Assembly: GCA_965205235.1 (NCBI GenBank)
Contig: CBDBGD010000007.1
Span: 581,655 to 645,654 of the forward strand
Reading direction: 5' to 3'
DNA from: CBDBGD01 sp965205235
GTDB lineage: Bacteria; Chloroflexota; Dehalococcoidia; Lucifugimonadales; UBA1127
DNA length: 64,000 nt
The position numbers were made by a program, and so were the translations under genes. Shown here piece after piece: positions 17,774 through 25,942 of this stretch. The notes under the pieces are model-generated. The model did no database searches and had not been told where the DNA came from. It saw only the letters and a program-made list of their open reading frames with translations. Within the stretch, counting starts at the first letter, position 1. Every line of letters starts with the position of its first letter.

Positions 17774-18679
17774 ATGACCGAGGACTACGGCCTGCCCCTC
17801 GTCGAGGCTGCCCGGCGCACGGGCGTGACCGTCGTGCCGGGGGGCGAGCCCCAGGATCGGGAGGTGGAGGCCAACGGCCTGCGCCTGCACTACCTGGACT
17901 GGGGCGGCGACGGGCTGCCGCTGCTGCTCTGCATCCACGGCTACGCCCAGAACGCGCACTCGTGGGACTTCACGGCGCTGGCCCTGCGGGACCGCTACCG
18001 CGTGCTGGCCCTGGACCTCCGCGGACACGGCGACTCGCAATGGGCGCCCGACGGCGACTACACCCAGCCGGGCTACCTGGCCGACCTGGAGCCGTTCATC
18101 GACGCGGTGGCGGCGGGCCCGCTGGTCGTCGTCGGGCTGTCGCTGGGCGGGTCGCTGGCCTACTCCTACGCCGCGAGGCGCCCGGACCGGGTGCGGACCC
18201 TGGTGGTCGTCGACACGGGGCCGGAGACCACGGGCCCGGGCAGGGGCCGCATCCGGCGCTTCGTGAGGCAGCCGGACGTGCTGGACTCCTTCGAGGCGTT
18301 CGTGGCCAGGACGCGGCGCTACAACTCGCGGCGGCCCGAGTGGCAGGTGCGAGGGAGCCTCCGACACAACCTGCGCCGGCTGCCGGACGGTCGCTGGACG
18401 TGGAAGTACGACCCGGTGCTGCGCAGCCGCCGACGGCCGGGACCGCAGCAGGACCCTGCCGCGCGGTGGGCGCTGTGGTCGCAGGTGCGCTGCCCCACGC
18501 TGCTGGTGCGAGGCGCATCGAGCGACCTGCTGGACGCGGGGGTGGCGCAGCGGATGGCGGACTCGCTGCCGAACGTGCGGCTGGTGGAGGTGCCTAACGC
18601 AGGGCACCTGGTGCCGGGCGACAACCCCGTGGGCTTCGAGCAGGTCCTGACGGCCTTCCTCCGGGAGCAGGAGGCGTAG
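17774..18679 (+). CDS. Alpha/beta-fold hydrolase
   Basis: The 301-residue protein has the oxyanion-hole motif LCIHGYAQNAHSWDF, the strand LDLRGHGDSQWAPDGDY and the nucleophile elbow VVGLSLGGSLAYSYA with the catalytic Ser. The late histidine is in VPNAGHLVPGDNP. These are typical of epoxide hydrolase/lactonase/esterase-like enzymes; the substrate cannot be predicted. The ATG at 17774 has AGGGAG seven bases upstream; an upstream in-frame ATG lacks one. The downstream HAD gene is 24 bases away, so co-transcription is likely. Confidence 0.85.
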   Translation: MTEDYGLPLVEAARRTGVTVVPGGEPQDREVEANGLRLHYLDWGGDGLPLLLCIHGYAQNAHSWDFTALALRDRYRVLALDLRGHGDSQWAPDGDYTQPGYLADLEPFIDAVAAGPLVVVGLSLGGSLAYSYAARRPDRVRTLVVVDTGPETTGPGRGRIRRFVRQPDVLDSFEAFVARTRRYNSRRPEWQVRGSLRHNLRRLPDGRWTWKYDPVLRSRRRPGPQQDPAARWALWSQVRCPTLLVRGASSDLLDAGVAQRMADSLPNVRLVEVPNAGHLVPGDNPVGFEQVLTAFLREQEA

Positions 18680-18703
18680 GCGGGTTAGCCGGCAAGGAGC
18701 ATC

Positions 18704-19396
18704 GTGCTTGACTTCGACAGTTTCGAGTGGGTGAGCTTCGACTGCTACGGCACCCTGGTCGATTGGGAGACGGGCATCGCCGCAGCCATCGGCCAGGTGT
18801 TGGACGCCCATGGCATGGGCCGGTCACGGGCCGAGATTCTCGCTCTCTACGCGGACATCGAGCCGGGGGTGGAGGCCACGCAGCCCTTCCTCAGGTACCG
18901 CGAGGTCTTGCGAGGAGTGATGGAGGCCGTCGGCGCCAGGCTGGGCTTCCAGTGCACCGAGCCGGAGCTGGACTGCCTCAACGACACCCTGCCCGGCTGG
19001 CCGGTCTTCCCCGAGGTGGTGGACGCCCTCCGCACGTTGAAGACGCGCTACAAGCTCGCGATCATCTCCAACGTGGACGACGACCTGTTCGCCGGAACGG
19101 CCCGCGCCCTGGGGGTCGAGTTCGATGCGGTTGTCACGTCGGAGCAGGTTGGGAGCTACAAGCCGGACCTGCGCAGCTTCGAGGCCACCTCCGCCCGCAC
19201 GGGCGTCAGCCGGGAGGCGTGGCTGCACGTCGCCGAGAGCCTCTACCACGACATAGGGCCGGCCAACCGCGTTGGCGTGGCGAGCGTATGGGTGGACCGG
19301 GCGGGGAGCGGCGGAGCGACTCGGCGCACGGACGCAGTCCCCGACCTCGTCGTCCCCGACCTCGCCGCACTCGCCCGCATGGCCCGTCCGACCTGA
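18704..19396 (+). CDS. HAD-superfamily hydrolase, haloacid dehalogenase type II-like
   Basis: The 230-residue protein carries HAD motif I FDCYGTLVDWETGI with nucleophile Asp, motif II LAIISNVDDDL and motif III/IV SEQVGSYKPDLRSF followed by HVAESLYHDIGPAN. The F-D-x-Y-G-T-L-x-D form is typical of the L-2-haloacid dehalogenase branch, but many such proteins are general phosphatases. The GTG start has AAGGAG 4 bases upstream. It follows the alpha/beta hydrolase. Confidence 0.82.
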   Translation: MLDFDSFEWVSFDCYGTLVDWETGIAAAIGQVLDAHGMGRSRAEILALYADIEPGVEATQPFLRYREVLRGVMEAVGARLGFQCTEPELDCLNDTLPGWPVFPEVVDALRTLKTRYKLAIISNVDDDLFAGTARALGVEFDAVVTSEQVGSYKPDLRSFEATSARTGVSREAWLHVAESLYHDIGPANRVGVASVWVDRAGSGGATRRTDAVPDLVVPDLAALARMARPT

Positions 19397-19444
19397 CTCC
19401 TGCCTCAACACCGCCCCACTGCCATCTCCCTCTATCCCCACACG

Positions 19445-19910
19445 CCTCCATCCCCTACCATCCCCCCATGCTTACCCACACGCGCCCGCTCACAGTACGT
19501 CGCCGGGGAACCTCCACGCCCCCCGCATCCACCCCCCGCCGCGGCCCAACGATGCAGGATGAAGGTGCGAGGCATGCCCTGCTTCGTTCCGCGCCCCCTC
19601 TTTTCGTCCCATTTCCCTATCTGGACCTTGTTCCGCGGTTGTTTCGCGCTGCAATCTGGCGCTGCATTCGTTTATGCCTGCGCCCCGCGACTCCAGTCCC
19701 CCACCGCGAAACGACCCCCAAGCTGCCACCCCCTCTCCGATGGCCGGACGAAAAGACGAATCCAAGCTGGGCTTCGCGGCCCCGCGCATCAACCGCGATT
19801 CAACCTCAAACCTGTTTCGGGCCCTCCCGGGCCCCGGAGAGCCGCTCCCAGGCATGGCAGGCCCCGAAAAAAACGCGCGGAACGAAACGAATCGACTCGA
19901 ATCGCCCCGG
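19445..19910 (+). repeat. Long dispersed repeat, copy 1 (about 450 bp)
   Basis: The 580-base spacer between the HAD gene and the peroxiredoxin holds a diverged copy of a sequence that recurs in reverse orientation at 42712-43150. Shared blocks include CATCCCCTACCATC, CCCATTTCCCTATCTGGA, TTCCGCGGTTGTTTCGC, CAACCGCGATTCAACCTCAA, ACCTGTTTCGG and CGAAACGAATCGACTCGA. It contains internal inverted segments (GGTTGTTTCGC against GCGAAACGACC). No credible protein is encoded, although several frames are open by base composition. Confidence 0.8.
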
Positions 19911-19978
19911 CGAGAGGGGCGCGCCGTCGTGTATAATCCGGGCATTCCGCGCCCAGTGGGGCCGATCCAGGAGGCTGC

Positions 19979-20440
19979 ATGGCCGTTGAGGTTGGACAGA
20001 GCGCACCGGACTTCACCCTGACGTCGGACGGCAACGAGGCCGTAACGCTGAGCTCCTTCCAGGGCAAGAAGAAGGCAGTGCTGGCCTTCTTTCCGCTCGC
20101 CTTCACAGGTGGCTGAGCCCACGAGTTGACGTCTCTTCGGACCCGCTACAGCGAGTTCGAGGAGGCCGGTGCCCAGGTGCTGGGCATAAGCGTGGACAGC
20201 CGCTTTTCGCTGAGGCAGTTCGGCCTGTCGCTGGGCGGGCTGCCCTTCCCGCTGCTGGCGGACTTCTTCCCTCACGGGAAGGTGTCTGAGATGTACGGGA
20301 TCCTCAACCCGGAGTCGGGCGTATCCGGCCGGTCGGTGTTCATCATCGACACGTCGGGGGTGGTGCAGTACGCGAACACGGCGTACCGCCCCACGGAGAC
20401 GGACGCGCTGCTGGAGGCGGTGAAGGGAGTGCCCGGGTAG
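19979..20440 (+). CDS. AhpE-like peroxiredoxin with in-frame TGA (probable selenocysteine)
   Basis: Read through the TGA at 20114-20116, this is one 153-residue peroxiredoxin that reduces peroxides. It has an N-terminal VGQSAPDFTL, the active-site strand VLAFFPLAFTGG-U-AHEL, then LGISVDSRFSLRQF, FPLLADFFPHGKVSEMYG and SVFIIDTSGVVQYAN. In M. tuberculosis AhpE the same place reads FFPLAFTG.C, so U46 sits exactly at the peroxidatic cysteine. The protein has no cysteine at all, so it would act as a one-Sec enzyme. The ATG at 19979 is preceded by AGGAGGC. If the TGA were a stop, only a 45-residue fragment would result. Confidence 0.85.
20117..20155 (+). promoter_or_regulatory. Region where a bacterial SECIS element would be expected
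   Basis: Bacterial SECIS hairpins lie just after the UGA. Here small stems are possible, such as GTC/GAC at 20131-20133 and 20140-20142 closing a TCTTCG loop, and CGC/GCG at 20144-20153. None is strong enough by eye to call. The distance to the first loop (about 17 bases after the UGA) fits bacterial SECIS geometry. Confidence 0.35.
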
Positions 20441-20456
20441 TCGGGCAGCCGGTCGG

Positions 20457-21359
20457 ATGGTGAGGCGCGCGGCGGCAGAGGCCCAGTCGGAGGCCGAGCC
20501 GCGCCGGGGGGAGTTCCGCGCCGGGGACCTGGCGCTGCTCATCGACCGCAAGCGCCGCCGCTACCTGATCCGGCTGGAGGCCGACGGGGCCTTTCACACG
20601 CACATGGGCATCCTGCCCCACGCCGACCTCATCGGCCGAGAGGCGGGCTGCCGGGTGAGCATCGCCGGGCACCGTCTGCTGGCGCTACGACCAACGCTGA
20701 GCGACTACATCCTGGAGTCGCCGCGGGTGACGCAGGTCATCTACCCCAAGGACCTGGGTGCCATCCTGGTCTACGGCGACATCCACCCCGGCGCGCGGGT
20801 GCTGGAGGCGGGGCTGGGTTCGGGCGCGCTGACGGCGGCGCTGCTGCGGGCCGTGGGGCCCACCGGCCACGTGGTCTCGTACGAGACGCGGCCGGAGCAG
20901 GTCCCGCGGGCGCTGTCGAACATCCGCGCAGCGGTGGGCGAGACGCCGAACCACGAGGTGCGCTCGGCGGACGTGTACGAGGGCATCGTCGACGAGGACC
21001 TGGACCGCATCGTGCTGGACGTGCCGGAGCCGTGGCAGGCCGTGGGGCACGCCGCGGAAGCGCTGGCGCCGGGCGGCATCCTGCTGTGCTTCCTGCCGAC
21101 GGTGCTGCAGGTGCATCGACTGTCGGAGGAGCTGGACGGGCACCCGCGCTTCGACCTGGTGGAGACGATCGAGGTGATGGTGCGACCGTGGCACGTCAGT
21201 CGCCGCAGCGCGCGGCCGGTGCACCGCATGGTGGCGCACACGGGATTCATCACAACCGCCCGGCTGTGCGCGGCGGACGGGGCGGCGGGCGGCGGCCCTC
21301 ACCCCAACCCTCGCCCAGAGGGCGAAGGGGATGCGGCCGGCGCGGAGGAGGAGCGATGA
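20457..21359 (+). CDS. trmI: tRNA (adenine-N1)-methyltransferase, TrmI family
   Basis: TrmI methylates A58 in the T-loop of tRNAs. The 300-residue protein has a TrmI-type N-terminal domain (residues 1-100, with YLIRLEADGAFHTHMGIL), the SAM-binding motif I VLEAGLGSGALTAALL, and the catalytic-region LDVPEPWQAVGHAAEAL. The last ~25 residues (GGGPHPNPRPEGEGDAAG) come from a dispersed palindromic repeat read in frame, and are not expected in the family. The stop overlaps the next start (ATGA). Confidence 0.9.
   Translation: MVRRAAAEAQSEAEPRRGEFRAGDLALLIDRKRRRYLIRLEADGAFHTHMGILPHADLIGREAGCRVSIAGHRLLALRPTLSDYILESPRVTQVIYPKDLGAILVYGDIHPGARVLEAGLGSGALTAALLRAVGPTGHVVSYETRPEQVPRALSNIRAAVGETPNHEVRSADVYEGIVDEDLDRIVLDVPEPWQAVGHAAEALAPGGILLCFLPTVLQVHRLSEELDGHPRFDLVETIEVMVRPWHVSRRSARPVHRMVAHTGFITTARLCAADGAAGGGPHPNPRPEGEGDAAGAEEER
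21299..21334 (+). repeat. Palindromic repeat (family C) inside the 3' end of trmI
   Basis: CCTCACCCCAACCCTCGCCC followed by AGAGGGCGAAGGGGA is a member of the CCCTCACCCCAACCCTCTCCC/GGGAGAGGG repeat family found elsewhere in this window in spacers. Here it is translated in frame as PHPNPRPEGEGD at the TrmI C-terminus. Confidence 0.75.
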
Positions 21360-21910
21360 AGCGCGAAGAGGTGATCGCGATCCTGGACGAGTTCGTGGAG
21401 TCGCAGAGCCTGCACAAGCACCTGCGCGGCGTGGAGGCGGCGATGCGCGCCTACGCCCGGTCGCTGGGGGAGGACGAGGAGCAGTGGGGCAACGCGGGGC
21501 TGCTGCACGACTTCGACTGGGACATCTGCCCGCCGGAGGAGCACCCGATGTTCGGGGCGCGCATCCTGCGGGAGCGGGGCGTGCCGGAGGAGCTGGTGCG
21601 TGCGGTGCTGTCGCACGGGGACCACATCGACGCGCCGCGGGAGACGCTGATGGAGAAGTACGTCTACGCCGTGGACGAGCTGTCAGGCTTCATCACCGCC
21701 GTTGCGCTGGTACGGCCGAACAAGAGCTTGTCAGAGGTGGACGTGCGGGCGGTGCGGAAGAAGATGAAGGACAAGTCGTTCGCTCGGAGCGTGAGCCGGG
21801 AGGACCTGGTGCGCGGCGCGGAGGACCTGGGGCTGGACCTGGACCGCCACATCGAGAACGTGGTGGAGGCGCTGAAGCCGGTGGCGGGGGACCTGGGGCT
21901 GCAGGCCTAG
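21356..21910 (+). CDS. HD-domain hydrolase
   Basis: This 184-residue HD-superfamily protein has the metal ligands in HLRGVEAAMRAYA, the central NAGLLHDFDWD and SHGDHIDAPRETLMEK. Such small HD proteins are nucleotide or phosphate-ester hydrolases; the substrate is not predictable. The start overlaps the trmI stop by four bases, giving translational coupling. GGAGGAG lies upstream of the ATG. Confidence 0.8.
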   Translation: MKREEVIAILDEFVESQSLHKHLRGVEAAMRAYARSLGEDEEQWGNAGLLHDFDWDICPPEEHPMFGARILRERGVPEELVRAVLSHGDHIDAPRETLMEKYVYAVDELSGFITAVALVRPNKSLSEVDVRAVRKKMKDKSFARSVSREDLVRGAEDLGLDLDRHIENVVEALKPVAGDLGLQA

Positions 21911-21929
21911 GGGGCGGCGTATTCCGACG

Positions 21930-23057
21930 ATGAAGCACTCCGTAGCTGCGGTCTTGTTCCATGAAATGACGCTTGCTCTGATTCTCGTTATCCTGCTAGT
22001 GGCTTCAGGCTGTGGGACTCAAGAGCTCGCTACGGAATCCCCCACGGCTGAGCCAACTCCCTCGCCGACAGCTGTGCCCACGACGGACACCGCTACCCCC
22101 AAGCCAACTCCCTTGCCAACAGCTGTGCAGGGCCTGGAAGTAGTTGATGTGACTGAGGACTCGATCACGCTCCAGTGGGAGCCACCGGCGAACAGCGATG
22201 CGGTTTCGGTCGAACGGTATGAAGTCGCACGAGATGTGCTCTTTGGCCGTGACGAGCGTCACTTCGTCCTGGAAACCACGTTCACCGACATAGGACTCAC
22301 AAGCGACACAGAGTACAAGTACCGAGTACGGGCAATAGGCCAAGGAGGAGTAGAAGGCCCAGAGGTCACTGTAGAGGGAATTACGCTAGGGTCAGCAACA
22401 CCTGAGCCAAGTCAGTCGCTGACAGCTGTGCAGCGCCTCGAAGTCGTCGATGTGACCGAGGACTCCGTCACACTCCAATGGGGGGCACCGGCAAATGCCG
22501 ATGTGGTTTCAGTCGAACGGTACGAGGTGACGCGGGACGTACCCTTTGGCCCTGACGAGCATCACTTCGTACTGGAAACGACGTTTACTGACGTAGGGCT
22601 CAGAGGCGACACGGAGTACACATATCGGGTAAAGCCCATTGGGGAAGGGGGAGTAGAAGGCCCAGAGGTCACCGTGGAAGCGGCTACGCTAAGCCCAGCA
22701 ACACCTGAGCCAACACAGCCGCCGACAGCGTCCATCGCCCTGCAAATCTCGGAGGGCACCAAGGCGTTAGCGGTTACAGGGATTCTAGGCTATCCAGAGG
22801 TGCTAGATGCCGCGATATCGCAGGAGGGGAACACGCTCTCTCTAACCCTCGTGGTTGGCGATACTGTCACCGAGGAGCGCGCCAAGGAGCTGGGAGACAA
22901 CTTTGTTCGGATGGTAAAGTCGCTCAGCCCGGACGAACCTCCAGGTGAGTTTCTCGAGACAGGCATCTACGACTACCTGGTAGGGGTGTACTACCCTGGC
23001 GGAGAACAAGTGGCCCTCGGAGCCAAGGTGCGCACCAGCGACCGCATTACCTGGTAG
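21930..23057 (+). CDS. Lipoprotein with two tandem fibronectin type III domains
   Basis: The 375-residue protein has a signal peptide ending in the lipobox VASG|C, a TPTPS-rich linker, and two FN3 domains starting GLEVVDVTEDSITLQW (~residue 69) and RLEVVDVTEDSVTLQW (~170). The two copies are 101 residues apart and clearly a recent duplication at DNA level. A C-terminal domain of ~115 residues (from SIALQISEGTK) is unrecognised. Codon use and GC are visibly lower than in neighbouring genes. It is probably surface-exposed; an alternative ATG at 21966 would shorten the signal peptide. Confidence 0.75.
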   Translation: MKHSVAAVLFHEMTLALILVILLVASGCGTQELATESPTAEPTPSPTAVPTTDTATPKPTPLPTAVQGLEVVDVTEDSITLQWEPPANSDAVSVERYEVARDVLFGRDERHFVLETTFTDIGLTSDTEYKYRVRAIGQGGVEGPEVTVEGITLGSATPEPSQSLTAVQRLEVVDVTEDSVTLQWGAPANADVVSVERYEVTRDVPFGPDEHHFVLETTFTDVGLRGDTEYTYRVKPIGEGGVEGPEVTVEAATLSPATPEPTQPPTASIALQISEGTKALAVTGILGYPEVLDAAISQEGNTLSLTLVVGDTVTEERAKELGDNFVRMVKSLSPDEPPGEFLETGIYDYLVGVYYPGGEQVALGAKVRTSDRITW

Positions 23058-23138
23058 CAGGTTGCTCCCTTGGGCCGCTCAGTCTGTTGCGCTGCGTCAT
23101 GTGCCTGTGGTCGCTTCGCCACCTTCAGAGCCTCGCCC

Positions 23139-24707
23139 TCAGTCCAACACCTTGGCACGGAGCCAGCGGCCGGAGAAGTAGTAGGGGAGGTAGAGCAGCA
23201 CGCGTCCGACCATGGCGACGGAGATGGCCAGTGGGATGCCGTACTGCCCCAGCTCGGTCCAATGGGAGAGGCCGTAGGCCAGCGGGAGCTGGATGCCGCC
23301 CATGGTGATCAGGGTGACGATCATGGGGGCCACGGTGGCCCCCGCGACGTTGAAGGACTGAGCGAAGACCATCCCCGCGCCCATGACCAGCCCGCCCACG
23401 GCCTGGATGCGTACCCAGTTGGCGGCGACGTCGGCGAGGTCCGGGTCGGGGCTGAAGATGCCGATGAAGAAGGTGGGGAAGAGGACGAGGAGGACGGTGA
23501 CGGCGCCTCGGATGAGGGTGACGTAGCCGAGGGCCCAGACGATGGTCTCGCGGGCCCGCTGGACCTTGCCGGCGCCCAGGCTCTGCCCCACCAGCGTCCC
23601 GGAGGCCCGGCCCAACCCCATCGCGCCCATCATCGTCGCCATCTCGAGGCGTCGGGTGAGGGCGTAGGCGGCCACGGCGTAGTCGCCGAAGGGGGCGACA
23701 ATGGGCACCATGAGGAGGTTTACGAGGCCGCGCTCCATGGCTGTGAGGGCCGCCGGCCCGCCGATTCGCACCAGTCGTCGCAGCAGGGGTAGGTCGACGT
23801 AGTAGCCGCGGAGGGTGAGGTGGAGGCGGGAGGTACCGGCGAACAGGGCGTGGAAGTTCCAGGCCAGACCCAGGGCCTGGGCCACAATGTTCCCGGCTGC
23901 GAGCCCCGCCACCCCCATTTCCGGCACGGGGCCGGGGCCGAAGAAGAGGAGGGGTGAGAGGATGAGGTGGGCCACCCGAGAGAGCATGGTGGCCTTCATG
24001 GGCGTGAGGGGGTCTCCGGAAGCCTGGAGGGCGCTGCCGCCCATCATTCGCAGGGCCTGGGTGCCGAACCCGACGAACTGGATCTGCAAGTAGAGCGCCG
24101 CCGCGCCGACCACGTCCTCGCCGATTCCGAGGAGGCTCAGGAGGTCCTCGGCAAAGAGGACGCCCACCGCGGCCATGAAGCCCGAGAAGAGGACGGTGAG
24201 GGTGAAGGCCTGCAAGGCGATGTGGTTGGCCAGGGCCGCCTGACCGGAGCCGATGGCCCGGGCGATCATGGCCTGCATGCCCATGTCGAGGCCCATGCGG
24301 CCGGTCATGACGAGCTGCGTGTAGTGCTGGGAGACGCCGATGCCCGCCAGGGCCTGCGCGCCGACGTATCGGCCGGCCCAGAAGAGGTCGGCCACCTGGT
24401 CGACGACGTTGAGGAAGCCCTCGACGACCTGGGGCCAGGCGAGGAACCAGAGGTTGCGGGGCACGCTGCCGCGGGTCAGGTCGCGGGTGACGTACTCGGA
24501 GCGCGGACGGCGGCGTGCGGCGGGTCGAGGGCCGCGGCCGGGCAGCGGGGCGGAGAGCGCCTCGTCGCGACCGGGGACGTCGCGTGCGCCCCGACGATGG
24601 CGGTCGGGCGGTGGAGGCGTCCGGTCAGGCAGCAGGACCCCCTGGTCGGCTAGAGATGGCGCATTCGGGGCATGACGGCGGTGGTAGCGAGCACGAAGAC
24701 GGCGCAC
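23139..24707 (-). CDS. MATE-family efflux transporter
   Basis: This multi-drug/cation antiporter has ~12 hydrophobic helices. The MATE hallmark DLTRGSVPRNLWFLAWPQVVE opens the first helix, and ADLFWAGRYVG, GQSLGAGKVQRARETI and AGATVAPMIVTLI follow. The start is uncertain. A GTG at 24464 would give 441 residues but cuts off the conserved DLTRGS. The next in-frame GTG is at 24707, overlapping the MFS gene by 58 bases and adding an Arg/Pro-rich tail. I use the longer one because the conserved motif must be included. Two MFS genes lie upstream on the same strand. Confidence 0.8.
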   Translation of the reverse strand: MRRLRARYHRRHAPNAPSLADQGVLLPDRTPPPPDRHRRGARDVPGRDEALSAPLPGRGPRPAARRRPRSEYVTRDLTRGSVPRNLWFLAWPQVVEGFLNVVDQVADLFWAGRYVGAQALAGIGVSQHYTQLVMTGRMGLDMGMQAMIARAIGSGQAALANHIALQAFTLTVLFSGFMAAVGVLFAEDLLSLLGIGEDVVGAAALYLQIQFVGFGTQALRMMGGSALQASGDPLTPMKATMLSRVAHLILSPLLFFGPGPVPEMGVAGLAAGNIVAQALGLAWNFHALFAGTSRLHLTLRGYYVDLPLLRRLVRIGGPAALTAMERGLVNLLMVPIVAPFGDYAVAAYALTRRLEMATMMGAMGLGRASGTLVGQSLGAGKVQRARETIVWALGYVTLIRGAVTVLLVLFPTFFIGIFSPDPDLADVAANWVRIQAVGGLVMGAGMVFAQSFNVAGATVAPMIVTLITMGGIQLPLAYGLSHWTELGQYGIPLAISVAMVGRVLLYLPYYFSGRWLRAKVLD

Positions 24708-25939
24708 GCTGCGCCCATCACCATCAGGGCGGTTGAGGCGTCGGCGGCCTCGGCCAGGCCTCCCGCCATGGCGCTGCCCAGGGGCATCAGGGCGTGGTCG
24801 AGCGCGTAGACGCTCATGACGCGCCCCTGGAGGGCCGGGGGCGTGACGTTGAGTATGAGGGTGTTGCCCGCCGCCATGAAGAGGGACTGGCAGGCCCCGA
24901 GCATGAGCATGGCGATGAAGGCGCCGCTCACCCAGGGCGCGGCCCCCAGGACCACGAGCAGCAGGCCCATGCCCATGCCCCCGCCGAGCAGCAACAGCCC
25001 CTTCTGTCGGAAGTCGCCGAGCGCGGCGATGCCCAGGCCGCCGGCCAGCGCGCCCGCGCCGGCCACGGAGAGGAGCAGGCCGTAGCCGCCGGGGCCGATG
25101 TTGAAGACCTGGTCGGCGATGACGGGGAGGAGCGTGTGGTAGGGCATGGCAAAGGTGAAGACGACCAGAGAGACGATGGTGATGGCGAGGATGCTGGGGC
25201 TCTTGGCGACGTAGTTGATGCCCTCCATGAACTGGGCGCGGGCGCTGCCGCGGCTCATGCTTCGACCCTCGGACTCGCGGAGCATGACCGTGGCGGCGAG
25301 GACGACGACGAAGATTGCGATGGCGGCGCCGTAGGCCATGCGGACATTTTCGTTGTCGGCCCAGATGAGGAGACCGGCCACGCCGGGGCCAAAGACCCGG
25401 GTGACGTTCATGGCGACGTGAGTGAGGGCCATGGCGTTCAGGAGGGCCTCCGGCGGGACCAGGCGGGGGATGAGGGAGTGGCGGGCGGGCTGGTTGAAGG
25501 CCATGGAGCCGCCCATGATCGCGCCCAGGACGTAGACGTGCCACATGACGACGGTATCGGTGATGACCAGGGTGAAGATGACGAGGTAGCTGACGAAGGT
25601 GACGGTCTGCGAGATGAGCAGGACCCACTTCTTGTTGAAGCGGTCGGCCATCACGCCGGCGGGCAGGGCAAGGAACACCTGGGGCAGGGAGCGGACAAGG
25701 TTGGTGAGGCCCAGCTCCAGGGGCGACTCGGTGAGCTTCCAGACGAGCCAGTTGCGGGCGATGTTCTCCATCCACATGGCGCCGGACCAGCCGAGCATGC
25801 CAATCCAGACGAGGCGGAAGTCGGCGTGGCGGAGGGAGGAGAAGACGCTTCGGAGGCCGGTTGAGGCCCCGGGCGGTGCGGCGGACCAGACGCGGCGCGC
25901 GGCGTCGGGCCCCACGGACGGCCGCCTTCCAAGACCCAC
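24650..25939 (-). CDS. MFS transporter (EntS-like)
   Basis: The 429-residue protein has about 12 membrane helices and the MFS_3 (enterobactin-exporter-like) signatures LPAGVMADRFNKKWVLLISQ (loop 2-3) and MAFNQPARHSLIPRLVPPE. It is related to the next upstream gene (25943-27229) and separated from it by 3 bases, so a tandem duplication is likely. Substrate unknown. It could act as an efflux pair with the neighbour and the MATE protein in one operon. Confidence 0.85.
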   Translation of the reverse strand: MGLGRRPSVGPDAARRVWSAAPPGASTGLRSVFSSLRHADFRLVWIGMLGWSGAMWMENIARNWLVWKLTESPLELGLTNLVRSLPQVFLALPAGVMADRFNKKWVLLISQTVTFVSYLVIFTLVITDTVVMWHVYVLGAIMGGSMAFNQPARHSLIPRLVPPEALLNAMALTHVAMNVTRVFGPGVAGLLIWADNENVRMAYGAAIAIFVVVLAATVMLRESEGRSMSRGSARAQFMEGINYVAKSPSILAITIVSLVVFTFAMPYHTLLPVIADQVFNIGPGGYGLLLSVAGAGALAGGLGIAALGDFRQKGLLLLGGGMGMGLLLVVLGAAPWVSGAFIAMLMLGACQSLFMAAGNTLILNVTPPALQGRVMSVYALDHALMPLGSAMAGGLAEAADASTALMVMGAACAVFVLATTAVMPRMRHL

Positions 25940-25942
25940 CGC

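Noticed and set aside
20114..20116. The peroxiredoxin TGA as a simple nonsense mutation or pseudogene
   Set aside because: The downstream 100 codons are fully conserved, the TGA is exactly at the catalytic residue and no other damage is seen; selenocysteine explains it better.
19490..20551. 353-codon minus-strand frame across the long repeat and peroxiredoxin
   Set aside because: It is antisense to the conserved peroxiredoxin and the frame is not kept in the second copy of the repeat.
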